60,519 bases of DNA. Origin: an uncultured SAR116 cluster alpha proteobacterium. Its GTDB lineage: Bacteria; Pseudomonadota; Alphaproteobacteria; Puniceispirillales; Marisalimonadaceae. The notes beneath the pieces are model-generated. The model saw nothing but the letters and a program-made list of their open reading frames with translations. It searched no databases and was not told the DNA's origin. Of the stretch, positions 1 to 7,625 are shown piece after piece (the first letter of the stretch is position 1; every line of letters begins with the position of its first letter). The DNA lies in contig CABYED010000008.1 of the NCBI GenBank assembly GCA_902517815.1, positions 1 through 60,519 of the forward strand, written 5' to 3'. The position numbers and the translations under genes are program-made.

Positions 1-60
1 GATATAATTTTAAATTGCGATGGAATGCGTTATTCAGAAAAAAGCAATTACAGTGTTTAA
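1..60 (+). CDS. Possible C-terminal end of an unidentified upstream gene (partial)
   Basis: The first 60 bases read open in frame 1 to a TAA at 58-60 and would give the last 19 residues of a protein (ending S-N-Y-S-V). A second frame, starting at base 3, is also open and runs to a TGA at 87-89, overlapping the start of fliI. I cannot tell which is real. FliH often precedes FliI in flagellar operons, so a fliH end is possible, but the visible residues are too few to show it. Confidence 0.25.
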   Translation, partial: DIILNCDGMRYSEKSNYSV

Positions 61-78
61 AAAAATTGGAAGTGACAC

Positions 79-1398
79 ATGAATTTTGAGACAAAATTAA
101 TTGATAATATTTTACAAATTAAAAGACCTAAATTAATCTTTAGTTCAGGAAGAGTTAATCATTTTGATGGTAATATTATTTACTGCGATCCTTTTCCAGC
201 TCCTATAGGAAGTATTTGTGTTGTAAAAGATCGAATGGGTCAAGAAATCCTAGCAGAAGTTATTCGTTTTAATGAAAAGCATAACATGCTTGCTATATTA
301 GAACATTCTTCACATATAGTTTCTGGATGTGAGGTTTCATTGCATGATGATGGCCGATATATAGAGGTTGATAATACTTTACTGGGAAGAGTAACTGACG
401 CCTTTGGGAAACCATTAGATGAGAAACCCTTAGGAAAAATGAAAAATAAATGGCCTCTCATGGGTAAAGTTATGAACCCTCTTAAAAGAAGTTTGATCAA
501 AAAACCATTAGATGTAGGGGTAAGAATTATAAATGCTTTATTGACTGTAGGCCAAGGTCAAAGGCTTGGAATTATTGCTGGTTCAGGAGTTGGTAAATCA
601 ATTTTGCTAGGAATGATGAGTAAATATACCGAGGCAGATGTTGTAGTAATTGCACTAATTGGTGAACGAGCCAGAGAAGTTGGAACTATGGTCAATGAAT
701 TATTTAAAGATGACTCTGCTCAAAAAATTACTGTAGTTGCTGTGCCAGCAGATAGATCACCATTAATGAGAATTAGGGGGGCTAACAGAGCTACGGCTAT
801 AGCAGAATATTTTAGAGATCAAGGTAAAAATGTATTATTAATAATGGACAGTCTTACCAGAATCGCACACGCTAAAAGAGAAATTGGATTGTCACTAGGT
901 GAAGCTGCTACCTCCAAAGGTTATCCTCCATCTGTAATTTCTATGATACCTAATTTGATTGAGAGGACAGGAACAAGTGATCAAGGAGATGGGAGTATTA
1001 CTTCGTTTTATACAATTTTAGCTGATGGAGATGACAATAATGATCCAGTAGTTGATACAGCAAGAGCAATACTTGATGGTCATATCGTACTTAGCAGATT
1101 AAACGCACAAATGGGTATTTATCCAGCAGTTGATATTCCAAATTCTATTAGTAGAGTTATGAATGATCTAATTGCAGATGATCACTCAAATGCTTCAAAA
1201 CTTTTTAGAAAACATGTCAGTACTTACATAGAAAATAAGGACTTATTATTAATGGGTGGATATACTTCTGGACAAGATAAAGATCTTGATGATGCCATAG
1301 CTATGTGGCCAAAGTTAATTGATTTTATATCACAAAGCAATTCTGAAAAAGCAAATTTTGAGAGTTCTAAAATGGCATTATTAAAATTGTATGAATAG
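79..1398 (+). CDS. fliI: Flagellar export ATPase FliI
   Basis: This is the ATPase of the flagellar type III export apparatus, working at the cytoplasmic face of the membrane with FliH and FliJ to feed rod, hook and filament subunits to the export gate. At 439 residues it has the usual family length. The Walker A motif AGSGVGKS is at residues 167-174 and a Walker B-type strand NVLLIMD at 251-257. The stretch usually written GERGREV is GERAREV here (195-201). A GGAAG ribosome site lies just ahead of the ATG. fliJ follows after 9 bases, so the two are surely cotranscribed. The secretion ATPase YscN is a paralogue, but the flagellar neighbours settle the identity. Confidence 0.96.
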   Translation: MNFETKLIDNILQIKRPKLIFSSGRVNHFDGNIIYCDPFPAPIGSICVVKDRMGQEILAEVIRFNEKHNMLAILEHSSHIVSGCEVSLHDDGRYIEVDNTLLGRVTDAFGKPLDEKPLGKMKNKWPLMGKVMNPLKRSLIKKPLDVGVRIINALLTVGQGQRLGIIAGSGVGKSILLGMMSKYTEADVVVIALIGERAREVGTMVNELFKDDSAQKITVVAVPADRSPLMRIRGANRATAIAEYFRDQGKNVLLIMDSLTRIAHAKREIGLSLGEAATSKGYPPSVISMIPNLIERTGTSDQGDGSITSFYTILADGDDNNDPVVDTARAILDGHIVLSRLNAQMGIYPAVDIPNSISRVMNDLIADDHSNASKLFRKHVSTYIENKDLLLMGGYTSGQDKDLDDAIAMWPKLIDFISQSNSEKANFESSKMALLKLYE

Positions 1399-1407
1399 GT
1401 AAGATAG

Positions 1408-1809
1408 TTGCAAAAAAAAATAAGAAGATTTCAAAGACTTGCTACAATTAGAAAAAAAGACGTTTCGAAAGAAATTAATAATTCTAATTTAGTTCAAAAT
1501 GAAATTACTAAAAATGAAAGTTTAATTGATCAGATAAATACTATTATTGAGAGTAGTGAAAATAATTCTACAAATAAAATAATTAATTCAGGATTTTTTA
1601 AAAATAATGCTCAACTATTAACTACGCTTCAAAGTCAAAAAAATATTGCATCAAATAGAAACAAATATTTACATTCTGAAAAAGAGATAATAAGAAAAAA
1701 AATTATTGAGAATAATTTCAAAAAACATAAAGCTGAAGAAAAAGCTACAGATTATAAAAGAAATTATATAAATGAATTAGAAAACAAAAATTATCAATAC
1801 ATATTTTAA
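1408..1809 (+). CDS. fliJ: Flagellar export chaperone/stalk protein FliJ
   Basis: FliJ is the small coiled-coil protein that sits in the FliI hexamer and helps couple export to the proton motive force. The 133 residues are highly charged and helical throughout, with the arginine-rich N-terminus typical of the family (KKIRRFQRLATIRKKDV). Sequence identity in this family is low, so the call rests on size, coiled-coil character, this N-terminus and its place between fliI and fliK. Translation probably starts at a TTG (1408) behind AGGTAAG, because no ATG or GTG would keep the basic N-terminus. Confidence 0.85.
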   Translation: MQKKIRRFQRLATIRKKDVSKEINNSNLVQNEITKNESLIDQINTIIESSENNSTNKIINSGFFKNNAQLLTTLQSQKNIASNRNKYLHSEKEIIRKKIIENNFKKHKAEEKATDYKRNYINELENKNYQYIF

Positions 1810-1812
1810 TAA

Positions 1813-1828
1813 TGGCATTGTATTTGCA
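1813..1828 (+). promoter_or_regulatory. Sigma-54 (-24/-12) promoter of fliK
   Basis: TGGCATTGTATTTGCA matches the RpoN consensus (TGGCAC-N5-TTGCW) with exactly ten bases between the invariant GG (1814-1815) and GC (1826-1827). It lies in the short fliJ-fliK gap. The predicted transcript start is near 1839. This explains how fliK and the genes behind it can be switched on as a later class than fliI-fliJ. Confidence 0.85.
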
Positions 1829-1854
1829 GATAATTTTAAAATATGGAATTTGAA

Positions 1855-3207
1855 ATGAAAATTACAAATGATGTAAATAATAATTCTGACTTTTTGTCTG
1901 TTGCAAATAAAGGAGAAGAGAACACTTCTTTATTGGGATCGTTGTTTTCAATGAACTTTATTAGTAATGAGGGAAAATCAAAAGATATTTCAGATGATTT
2001 TGAATTTGTTTTAAAAAAAGAAGATATAGAAATCCTAGATTATTTATCAAGTATTCTTCCAAACTTAAACATTAATAACTTAGGCTTAGCTGATTTTAAG
2101 AAAATTAAAAGTGAAATTGAAGCAGATCAAAATCTTAAAAATGAAGTCAAAGATAAATTATTAAGTTTATTTGATACAGCAAAAGGTTTGAATAAAAATA
2201 TCTTCATTAACTTACCTGAATATCAAAAACTTAAAGCATTAAATAATAAAAGTAATGTTGATAATAAAATTGATCAAAGAATTAAAAGACAAAGTTCAAA
2301 CATTTTACCATCTGTTTTTAAAAATATGGAACATGCCATTGATAAAAAATCTTATAAATCACATATTGTAAATAAAAATAGTGGTGAGATAAAGTTTGAA
2401 CATAACTCAGAAAATCAACCTACTATAAATTCAAATAATAAAAAGCTTAATTTTGTTAAAAAGATTAACAAAAATAATCATCCTAATAAATTATATCATA
2501 TATCAAATTCCAATTCTTTTAAAAGTAAAGACAAATTAGATCCATCATCGTTAATAGACTCAAAATTGTCTAAAAACACAAATTTAAATTACTTCAATAA
2601 TCAATTTAGTGATGAATTAAAAAAGAATAGGATGAATGAAATTAAAGCTAATGACAAAGTTTTCAACATTCAAAACTCCACTAATTCTAGTAGTAAGGGA
2701 AATCAATTTCCTCAACAAAACAGTGCCTCACTTGCAAGTGGTGGAGTGAATTCCATCTTAGAAGGGTTGTTAGATACTCTTGATTTAAGTCAAAAAGGTT
2801 GGACTACAAAACTTTTTTCTAGAATAGAAAATGCTCTAGAAAATGGCGGTGAAGAAATTGAGTTAAACCTCAAACCAAAAAATTTAGGAAGATTAAAAGT
2901 ATCCATAAGTTTAAATAATGGAACTGGCAACGTGAAAATAATTACAGAAAATACATTTGTTACAAATGCATTAACTCAAAATGAAAACCATTTACAAAAA
3001 CTTTTTAATGATCAAGGAATAAATTTAGAATTTTCAGCTCACGACGATACAAAATATTTCGGTTCAAAAAATAGTTTTAACAAAAACTCAAATAATAATG
3101 ACCAAAATAATTTTCTAAAGTCTGAAAATGAAAAAGAAAAACAAAATACGATAACAGGTTTGGATGATAATGTTTCATCTAGACATATTGTAAACGTAAT
3201 TGCATAA
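1855..3207 (+). CDS. fliK: Flagellar hook-length control protein FliK
   Basis: FliK is the secreted ruler that measures the hook and flips FlhB from hook to filament export. The protein is about 450 residues: an Asn/Lys/Ser-rich, low-complexity ruler region, then a C-terminal Flg_hook domain at roughly residues 330-400 (ENGGEEIELNLKPKNLGRLKV and the following G-N-V-K-I strand). Two ATGs compete, at 1843 and 1855. The sigma-54 transcript start near 1839 leaves only four bases before the first, while the second has a GGAA six bases upstream, so I chose 1855. The N-terminal part is typical of this fast-evolving family in carrying no recognisable motif. Confidence 0.9.
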   Translation: MKITNDVNNNSDFLSVANKGEENTSLLGSLFSMNFISNEGKSKDISDDFEFVLKKEDIEILDYLSSILPNLNINNLGLADFKKIKSEIEADQNLKNEVKDKLLSLFDTAKGLNKNIFINLPEYQKLKALNNKSNVDNKIDQRIKRQSSNILPSVFKNMEHAIDKKSYKSHIVNKNSGEIKFEHNSENQPTINSNNKKLNFVKKINKNNHPNKLYHISNSNSFKSKDKLDPSSLIDSKLSKNTNLNYFNNQFSDELKKNRMNEIKANDKVFNIQNSTNSSSKGNQFPQQNSASLASGGVNSILEGLLDTLDLSQKGWTTKLFSRIENALENGGEEIELNLKPKNLGRLKVSISLNNGTGNVKIITENTFVTNALTQNENHLQKLFNDQGINLEFSAHDDTKYFGSKNSFNKNSNNNDQNNFLKSENEKEKQNTITGLDDNVSSRHIVNVIA

Positions 3208-3232
3208 TCAATAACTGAATAGTGAGATAAAA

Positions 3233-3832
3233 ATGGCAGAAGAAGTAGAAGAAGAACCAAAAAAAAGTAATTTGTTAAAAATAATTATTTTTGTAGTAGG
3301 CGGCATTTTGCTAATTGCAATTGGTCTAGGCATTGGTTATTTTTTATTTGGAGGTGAACCTGAACCAGATCCATCTGCTGAAGTTAATCAAATAATCGAA
3401 GGTAAAGAAGCTGAGAAGAAAAAAACAAAAGATGTTGAAAATAAAGAAGGTAAAGAAGAAGGTGAAGATGGCTTAATTAAAAAGAATGTGAAAGCTATCC
3501 CAGAAGTTGATAGTTATGAAACCACATATTTTGAATTTCCTGGAGAATTCACAACTAATTTAAAAGGTAGTAGGAAATTTTTACAAGTAAGTGTAGGTGT
3601 GTCTACACAGTATGACGAAAAAGTAATGGAGGTAGTTGACTCCCATCAACTAGCTTTGCGTTCTGAAATACTATCAACCATAAGTGATTTTACTGAAGAA
3701 GATATTGCAGGAAGTGATGGTAAGAAAAAATTATCTGAGAGATTAATTGTAGTTCTCAATAAAAAATTAGAAACTCTTGATGAATTTCCAGGTATAGAAG
3801 ATGTATATTTTACAGCATTCATTTTACAATAG
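3233..3832 (+). CDS. fliL: Flagellar basal body-associated protein FliL
   Basis: FliL is a single-span inner-membrane protein that forms a ring around the stator units and supports torque. A transmembrane helix at residues 15-39 follows an acidic, lysine-containing cytoplasmic tail. A charged linker rich in Glu and Lys (about 45-85) leads to the periplasmic FliL domain, including the conserved FPGEFTTNL and a C-terminal YFTAFILQ. At 199 residues it is slightly longer than average because of the linker. It lies 25 bases behind fliK and 18 before fliM. Confidence 0.94.
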   Translation: MAEEVEEEPKKSNLLKIIIFVVGGILLIAIGLGIGYFLFGGEPEPDPSAEVNQIIEGKEAEKKKTKDVENKEGKEEGEDGLIKKNVKAIPEVDSYETTYFEFPGEFTTNLKGSRKFLQVSVGVSTQYDEKVMEVVDSHQLALRSEILSTISDFTEEDIAGSDGKKKLSERLIVVLNKKLETLDEFPGIEDVYFTAFILQ

Positions 3833-3850
3833 ATAAGGATTTATAAATTA

Positions 3851-4819
3851 ATGTCTAATACATCTAGAAAATTATCCTCTGATGAAGTATCAGCTTTAAT
3901 GGAAGGACTGCAATCTGGAGAAATTACTGCAAACTCGGGATTAAATAATGATGTTGAAGTAACAGATTTTACATTTGGATCAGATAACCTAGAACTTCTT
4001 GGTGATTACTATGCTTTAAGGCTAATCAATGAAAGGTTTGCAAGATTAGTAAGGAGTATATTCTTGCCTATGATAAGATTGCAGCCAAAGATTAATCCAT
4101 TTCCTCCAGAAGTAAAAACATATGATGAATATAGCGCAGGTCTAAATAGTTTTATGAGTTTAAGTACAAGTAGGATTGATGAACTAAGAGGATCAATGTT
4201 ACTTGTGCTTGAACCATCTTTTATAAGTGTTTTAACGAATTGTTATTATGGTGGTAAATTAGCAAATTTTCCTTCAGCGAAGGCAGAGTTTACTGCCACT
4301 GAAGATAGAATAATTGAAATTGTATCAGATGGAATAACTCAATGTCTTGAAGTTGCTTGGAAAGATCTTATGCCAATAACTATAAAGCATCAAAGTAGAG
4401 AAATTAATCCGCAATTTGCAACTTTAGTTGAATCATCGGATTCAGTAATAATTTGTTCTTTTGTGGTTCAATTACCAAACGTTGATTCAGCTTCATTTGA
4501 TATAATTTATCCTTTACAAACTTTAAAACCAATTGCTTCTTTATTACGTTCTAGAGTTCAAAGTGATATAATTAATGATGATACAAGTTGGAGAGAACGT
4601 TTAGAAAAATCGGTATTGAATATTCCACTTCCTGTATCAGCAATTTTAAGTGAACCATCTGTTTCATTGTCAAATCTTGTTAATTTTAAAGAGGGTGACA
4701 TAATGAATTTACCTCCAGTTGATGGAGTAGATTTTTTTGTAAATGATAAAATATTATTCAAAGCTGAGATTGGTGAAACAAATGGCCAAGTTGCAGTTAG
4801 TTTAAAAAATAGATTATAA
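3851..4819 (+). CDS. fliM: Flagellar motor switch protein FliM
   Basis: FliM is the middle part of the C-ring, which binds phosphorylated CheY and sets the direction of rotation. The 322 residues have the expected architecture: an N-terminal CheY-binding peptide (LSSDEVSALM, residues 8-17, close to the canonical LSQDEIDALL), a CheC-like middle domain and a C-terminal SpoA domain ending in VAVSLKNRL. The preserved CheY peptide suggests the motor is still controlled by chemotaxis, although no che gene lies in this window. fliN follows at once. Confidence 0.96.
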   Translation: MSNTSRKLSSDEVSALMEGLQSGEITANSGLNNDVEVTDFTFGSDNLELLGDYYALRLINERFARLVRSIFLPMIRLQPKINPFPPEVKTYDEYSAGLNSFMSLSTSRIDELRGSMLLVLEPSFISVLTNCYYGGKLANFPSAKAEFTATEDRIIEIVSDGITQCLEVAWKDLMPITIKHQSREINPQFATLVESSDSVIICSFVVQLPNVDSASFDIIYPLQTLKPIASLLRSRVQSDIINDDTSWRERLEKSVLNIPLPVSAILSEPSVSLSNLVNFKEGDIMNLPPVDGVDFFVNDKILFKAEIGETNGQVAVSLKNRL

Positions 4820-4837
4820 ATATTGAGGAGTAATTTT

Positions 4838-5152
4838 ATGGCAGAGAATGAAGCTGAAGCCCAAGTTGAAGAAACAGTAACAGACAAAACAGGACTAGAT
4901 AATCTCAAGGTTCTAGAAAATATTGAAGTAAAACTCACTGTTGAGGTGGGTTCAACCGAGCTTAAGATCAGAGATCTTTTAAGACTAAATGAAGGATCTG
5001 TGGTAGAACTTGAGAGATTAGCAGGTGATCCACTAGACATTTTAGCAAATGGAGTTAAAATTGCTAAAGGTGAAGTGGTTATGGTTGGCGAAAGATTTGG
5101 TGTCAGATTTACAGAGGTTACAAATCCAGAAAACCGAGTACAAAAACTATAA
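4838..5152 (+). CDS. fliN: Flagellar motor switch protein FliN
   Basis: FliN forms the base of the C-ring with FliM and also docks FliH. A single SpoA domain fills about residues 25-100, including LRLNEGSVVELERLAGDPLD and the GEVVMVGERFGVRFTEV strand pair that is the family hallmark. Starting at the ATG at 4838 gives 104 residues, a normal size, with GAGGAG nine bases upstream. An earlier in-frame TTG at 4823 lies ahead of that ribosome site and is unlikely to be used. Confidence 0.96.
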   Translation: MAENEAEAQVEETVTDKTGLDNLKVLENIEVKLTVEVGSTELKIRDLLRLNEGSVVELERLAGDPLDILANGVKIAKGEVVMVGERFGVRFTEVTNPENRVQKL

Positions 5153-5216
5153 TTTACAAAAAATTGACATAAAAATAATATATTGAAAACAATGACTTAT
5201 ACAAAATAATTGCGAA

Positions 5217-5232
5217 TGGCATGTTTTTTGCT
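5217..5232 (+). promoter_or_regulatory. Sigma-54 (-24/-12) promoter of fliO
   Basis: TGGCATGTTTTTTGCT fits the RpoN consensus at every conserved base, with ten bases between GG (5218-5219) and GC (5230-5231). It sits in the 110-base fliN-fliO gap, the largest inside the flagellar cluster. The predicted transcript start is near 5243, 20 bases before the fliO ATG and ahead of its AAGGAAAG ribosome site. It would drive fliO-fliP-fliQ-fliR-flhB and perhaps the genes beyond. Confidence 0.88.
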
Positions 5233-5262
5233 TCCTTATATAAAAAATTAAGGAAAGCTTAA

Positions 5263-5679
5263 ATGTCACAATCCGTTCTAGATTTTACCACAGTTATTGT
5301 TGTAATATCCTTTTTATTAGTGTTAGGTGTTATTGCTATTATTGTTAAGAAAAAAAGTGGGCACCTAAAAAAAATAATAAAAAAAGAAAATAGTTTTGAG
5401 GTGATAAATCAAACTCCTCTTAATAATGGTTTCCTAGCTTATATTTTTAAAGTTAACGGAGAAAAATTTTTCTTTGTAGGACACAAGTCTGGTAGGGGGA
5501 CCCTTACACAAATTGAACAACCTAAATCTGAAATAAACGATTTAGATTATAAAGCTTCAGAACAGTTATCAAATAAAAATATTCCTACTAAACAGAAACC
5601 TAAGATTTCTAAACCTCTTCAACATGTAAATATATCAGATTTACTAATGGCTCATAAAAAAGGTAATAAAAATGCGTAA
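5263..5679 (+). CDS. fliO: Flagellar biosynthetic protein FliO
   Basis: FliO helps assemble the FliP ring of the export gate. The 138 residues begin with one transmembrane helix (about 8-28), followed by a basic stretch (KKKSG) and a small cytoplasmic domain in which FFVGHKSGRGTLTQIE resembles the conserved core of the family. The rest is lysine-rich and likely disordered. Its end overlaps the fliP start by eight bases. FliO is poorly conserved, so position supports the call strongly. Confidence 0.85.
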   Translation: MSQSVLDFTTVIVVISFLLVLGVIAIIVKKKSGHLKKIIKKENSFEVINQTPLNNGFLAYIFKVNGEKFFFVGHKSGRGTLTQIEQPKSEINDLDYKASEQLSNKNIPTKQKPKISKPLQHVNISDLLMAHKKGNKNA

Positions 5680-6514
5680 AGCAATTTGCCCACAACCGAT
5701 AAAAAAATTTCATTTTTTAAATTTAAAAGAACAAATTTTTGAAATTACAATAAGTTTATTCAAGAAAGTATTTTTTTTCATTGTTTTAATTTTAATAAGT
5801 GGATTTCCTGTGCAAGCTATTGGAGATACCATTGCGTCTGGTTTTCCTGCATTAAATGTATCCACTAACGGTGATACAACTGAATATTCATTTCCATTAC
5901 AAATTTTATTATTAATGACAGCTTTAACAGTTTTACCTTCTTTAGTTCTTGGAATGACCAGTTTTACAAGAATAATCATTGTTATGTCAATTCTTCGGCA
6001 AGCCTTGGGTACGCAACAAACTCCTCCTAATCAGGTTTTAATAGCAATATCTCTATTTTTAACTTTTTTTATAATGGCTCCAACATTTACTAAGGTTTAT
6101 GAAAATGCTGCGGTGCCTTATATGGAAAAAAACTTACCAGCAGAACAAGCTATTCAAACAGCAAGTAGTGAGATGAAACAGTTTATGGTTAAGAATACAA
6201 GAAAAACAGACTTAATTATGTTCACTGAGTTAGCAGGCTTAGAAAAATTTGATAAAGTATCTGATATTCCTTTCAGAATAGCTCTTCCTGCATTTATGAC
6301 TAGTGAACTTAAGACTGCATTTCAAATAGGATTTCTTCTATTTTTACCTTTTTTAGTAATTGATATGGTGATTTCCTCCATTCTAATGTCACTTGGAATG
6401 ATGATGTTATCTCCAATGTTAGTTGCACTTCCATTTAAATTATTATTATTTGTTTTAGTTGATGGATGGAGCATGACAGTTGGATCTTTAGTAAGCACCT
6501 TTTCAGCAGGATAA
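5672..6514 (+). CDS. fliP: Flagellar export gate protein FliP
   Basis: FliP forms the pentameric core of the export gate with FliQ and FliR. The protein is 280 residues, with an N-terminal hydrophobic signal-like segment (about 30-50), then the family signature around PLQILLLMTALTVLPS, FTRIIIVMSILRQALGTQQTPPNQV and the C-terminal VIDMVISSILMSLGMMMLSP with GWSMTVGSL. The first thirty residues are basic and polar and precede the signal segment, making the N-terminus a little longer than usual. A later start is possible, but the overlap with fliO favours translational coupling at this ATG. Confidence 0.97.
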   Translation: MRKAICPQPIKKFHFLNLKEQIFEITISLFKKVFFFIVLILISGFPVQAIGDTIASGFPALNVSTNGDTTEYSFPLQILLLMTALTVLPSLVLGMTSFTRIIIVMSILRQALGTQQTPPNQVLIAISLFLTFFIMAPTFTKVYENAAVPYMEKNLPAEQAIQTASSEMKQFMVKNTRKTDLIMFTELAGLEKFDKVSDIPFRIALPAFMTSELKTAFQIGFLLFLPFLVIDMVISSILMSLGMMMLSPMLVALPFKLLLFVLVDGWSMTVGSLVSTFSAG

Positions 6515-6518
6515 AAAA

Positions 6519-6791
6519 ATGAACTTTGATGAAAATATTAGTATGTTAAGTATGGCTTTTTATCAGGTTTTGCTTGTTTCTGGTCCTATCTTAGCTTTAG
6601 CACTTGGTATAGGTCTTTTGATAGGTATTATTCAAGCTGCAACATCAATCAATGAAATGACACTTAGTTTTGTACCCAAAGTTATCGTAGTAATGTTAGG
6701 CATAGGATTATTGGGTAATTTTTTCATGATGGGACTTGTTGATTACTTTAATTTTATTTTTGATCAGGTTGCTGGTGTAGGACAAAATTAA
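6519..6791 (+). CDS. fliQ: Flagellar export gate protein FliQ
   Basis: FliQ is a small helical-hairpin subunit of the export gate. It has 90 residues and two long hydrophobic helices (about 15-40 and 50-75), with the conserved GLLIGIIQAATSINEMTLSFVPK loop between them. It begins four bases after fliP and is followed by fliR, the usual order. Confidence 0.96.
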   Translation: MNFDENISMLSMAFYQVLLVSGPILALALGIGLLIGIIQAATSINEMTLSFVPKVIVVMLGIGLLGNFFMMGLVDYFNFIFDQVAGVGQN

Positions 6792-6809
6792 ACACGAAAG
6801 AAATTTATT

Positions 6810-7625
6810 ATGAATGGGATAGAGTTTGCTTTACCAGGAGTTAATTTATTTAACTTATACCAATATATGGTAATTTTTTTTGTATCATCTTTGAGAATTT
6901 CTTCTTTTTTAATTAGTGCACCATTTTTTTCATTAGGAGGGATTCCTTTACAAGTAAGAATAATTGCAAGTATAAGTTTAACTGCTTTCTTATTTCCTGT
7001 GATTAAAGTTCCAGAAATTCAAAATATGCAAGGTTTTAATTTTTTTTTACTTATTTTGTCTGAAATTGGTATAGGACTTTCAGTAGGTTTGATTTTAAAT
7101 ATAATTTTTTCTGCAGCAGCAGTTGCTGGTGAGAAGATAGCATCTACGGCAGGTTTATCAATGTCAAGCATGATTGATCCGCAATCTGGAGGACAAACAC
7201 TTGTTTTAAGCACAGTTTTAACTTTATTTCTTATATCTTGTTTTTTATCGTTAGATGGTCATCTATACTTACTAAAATTGCTTATAGAAAGTTATGTCTA
7301 CTTACCAATTGGAATAATTCTTGATTTTTCTGAAGTTAGTAATGTTGCTGTAAATACCTTTGGAGATATGTTATATCTTGCTGCTTTAATTAGTTTACCA
7401 ATTGTGGGTGGATTATTATTAATACAATGTTCAATTGGTATAATTACTAGATCTGCACCATCGCTAAATCTATTTTCATTTGGTTTTCCAATTGCTCTAA
7501 TTAGTGTTTTTATCTTTTTATATTTAGGTGTTGGGCCAATTTCAAATGCTTTTTCAGATTTAACGGCTACGGCAATTAATTTAATTGACGAAGTTCTTCA
7601 TTCGTATAAAGAAGGAAGTTTATAA
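6810..7625 (+). CDS. fliR: Flagellar export gate protein FliR
   Basis: FliR completes the FliP5-Q4-R1 export gate. It has 271 residues with at least six hydrophobic segments. The conserved region GEKIASTAGLSMSSMIDPQSGGQ is at about residues 107-130, and a late SAPSLNLFSFGFPI motif is also present. The last base of its stop codon is shared with the flhB start (TAATG at 7622-7627), which implies coupled translation. Confidence 0.96.
   Translation: MNGIEFALPGVNLFNLYQYMVIFFVSSLRISSFLISAPFFSLGGIPLQVRIIASISLTAFLFPVIKVPEIQNMQGFNFFLLILSEIGIGLSVGLILNIIFSAAAVAGEKIASTAGLSMSSMIDPQSGGQTLVLSTVLTLFLISCFLSLDGHLYLLKLLIESYVYLPIGIILDFSEVSNVAVNTFGDMLYLAALISLPIVGGLLLIQCSIGIITRSAPSLNLFSFGFPIALISVFIFLYLGVGPISNAFSDLTATAINLIDEVLHSYKEGSL

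Noticed and set aside
4558-5040. Long open frame on the minus strand over fliM-fliN
   Set aside because: It is antisense to two clear flagellar genes, has Ser/Thr-rich composition typical of a reverse frame, and resembles no known protein.
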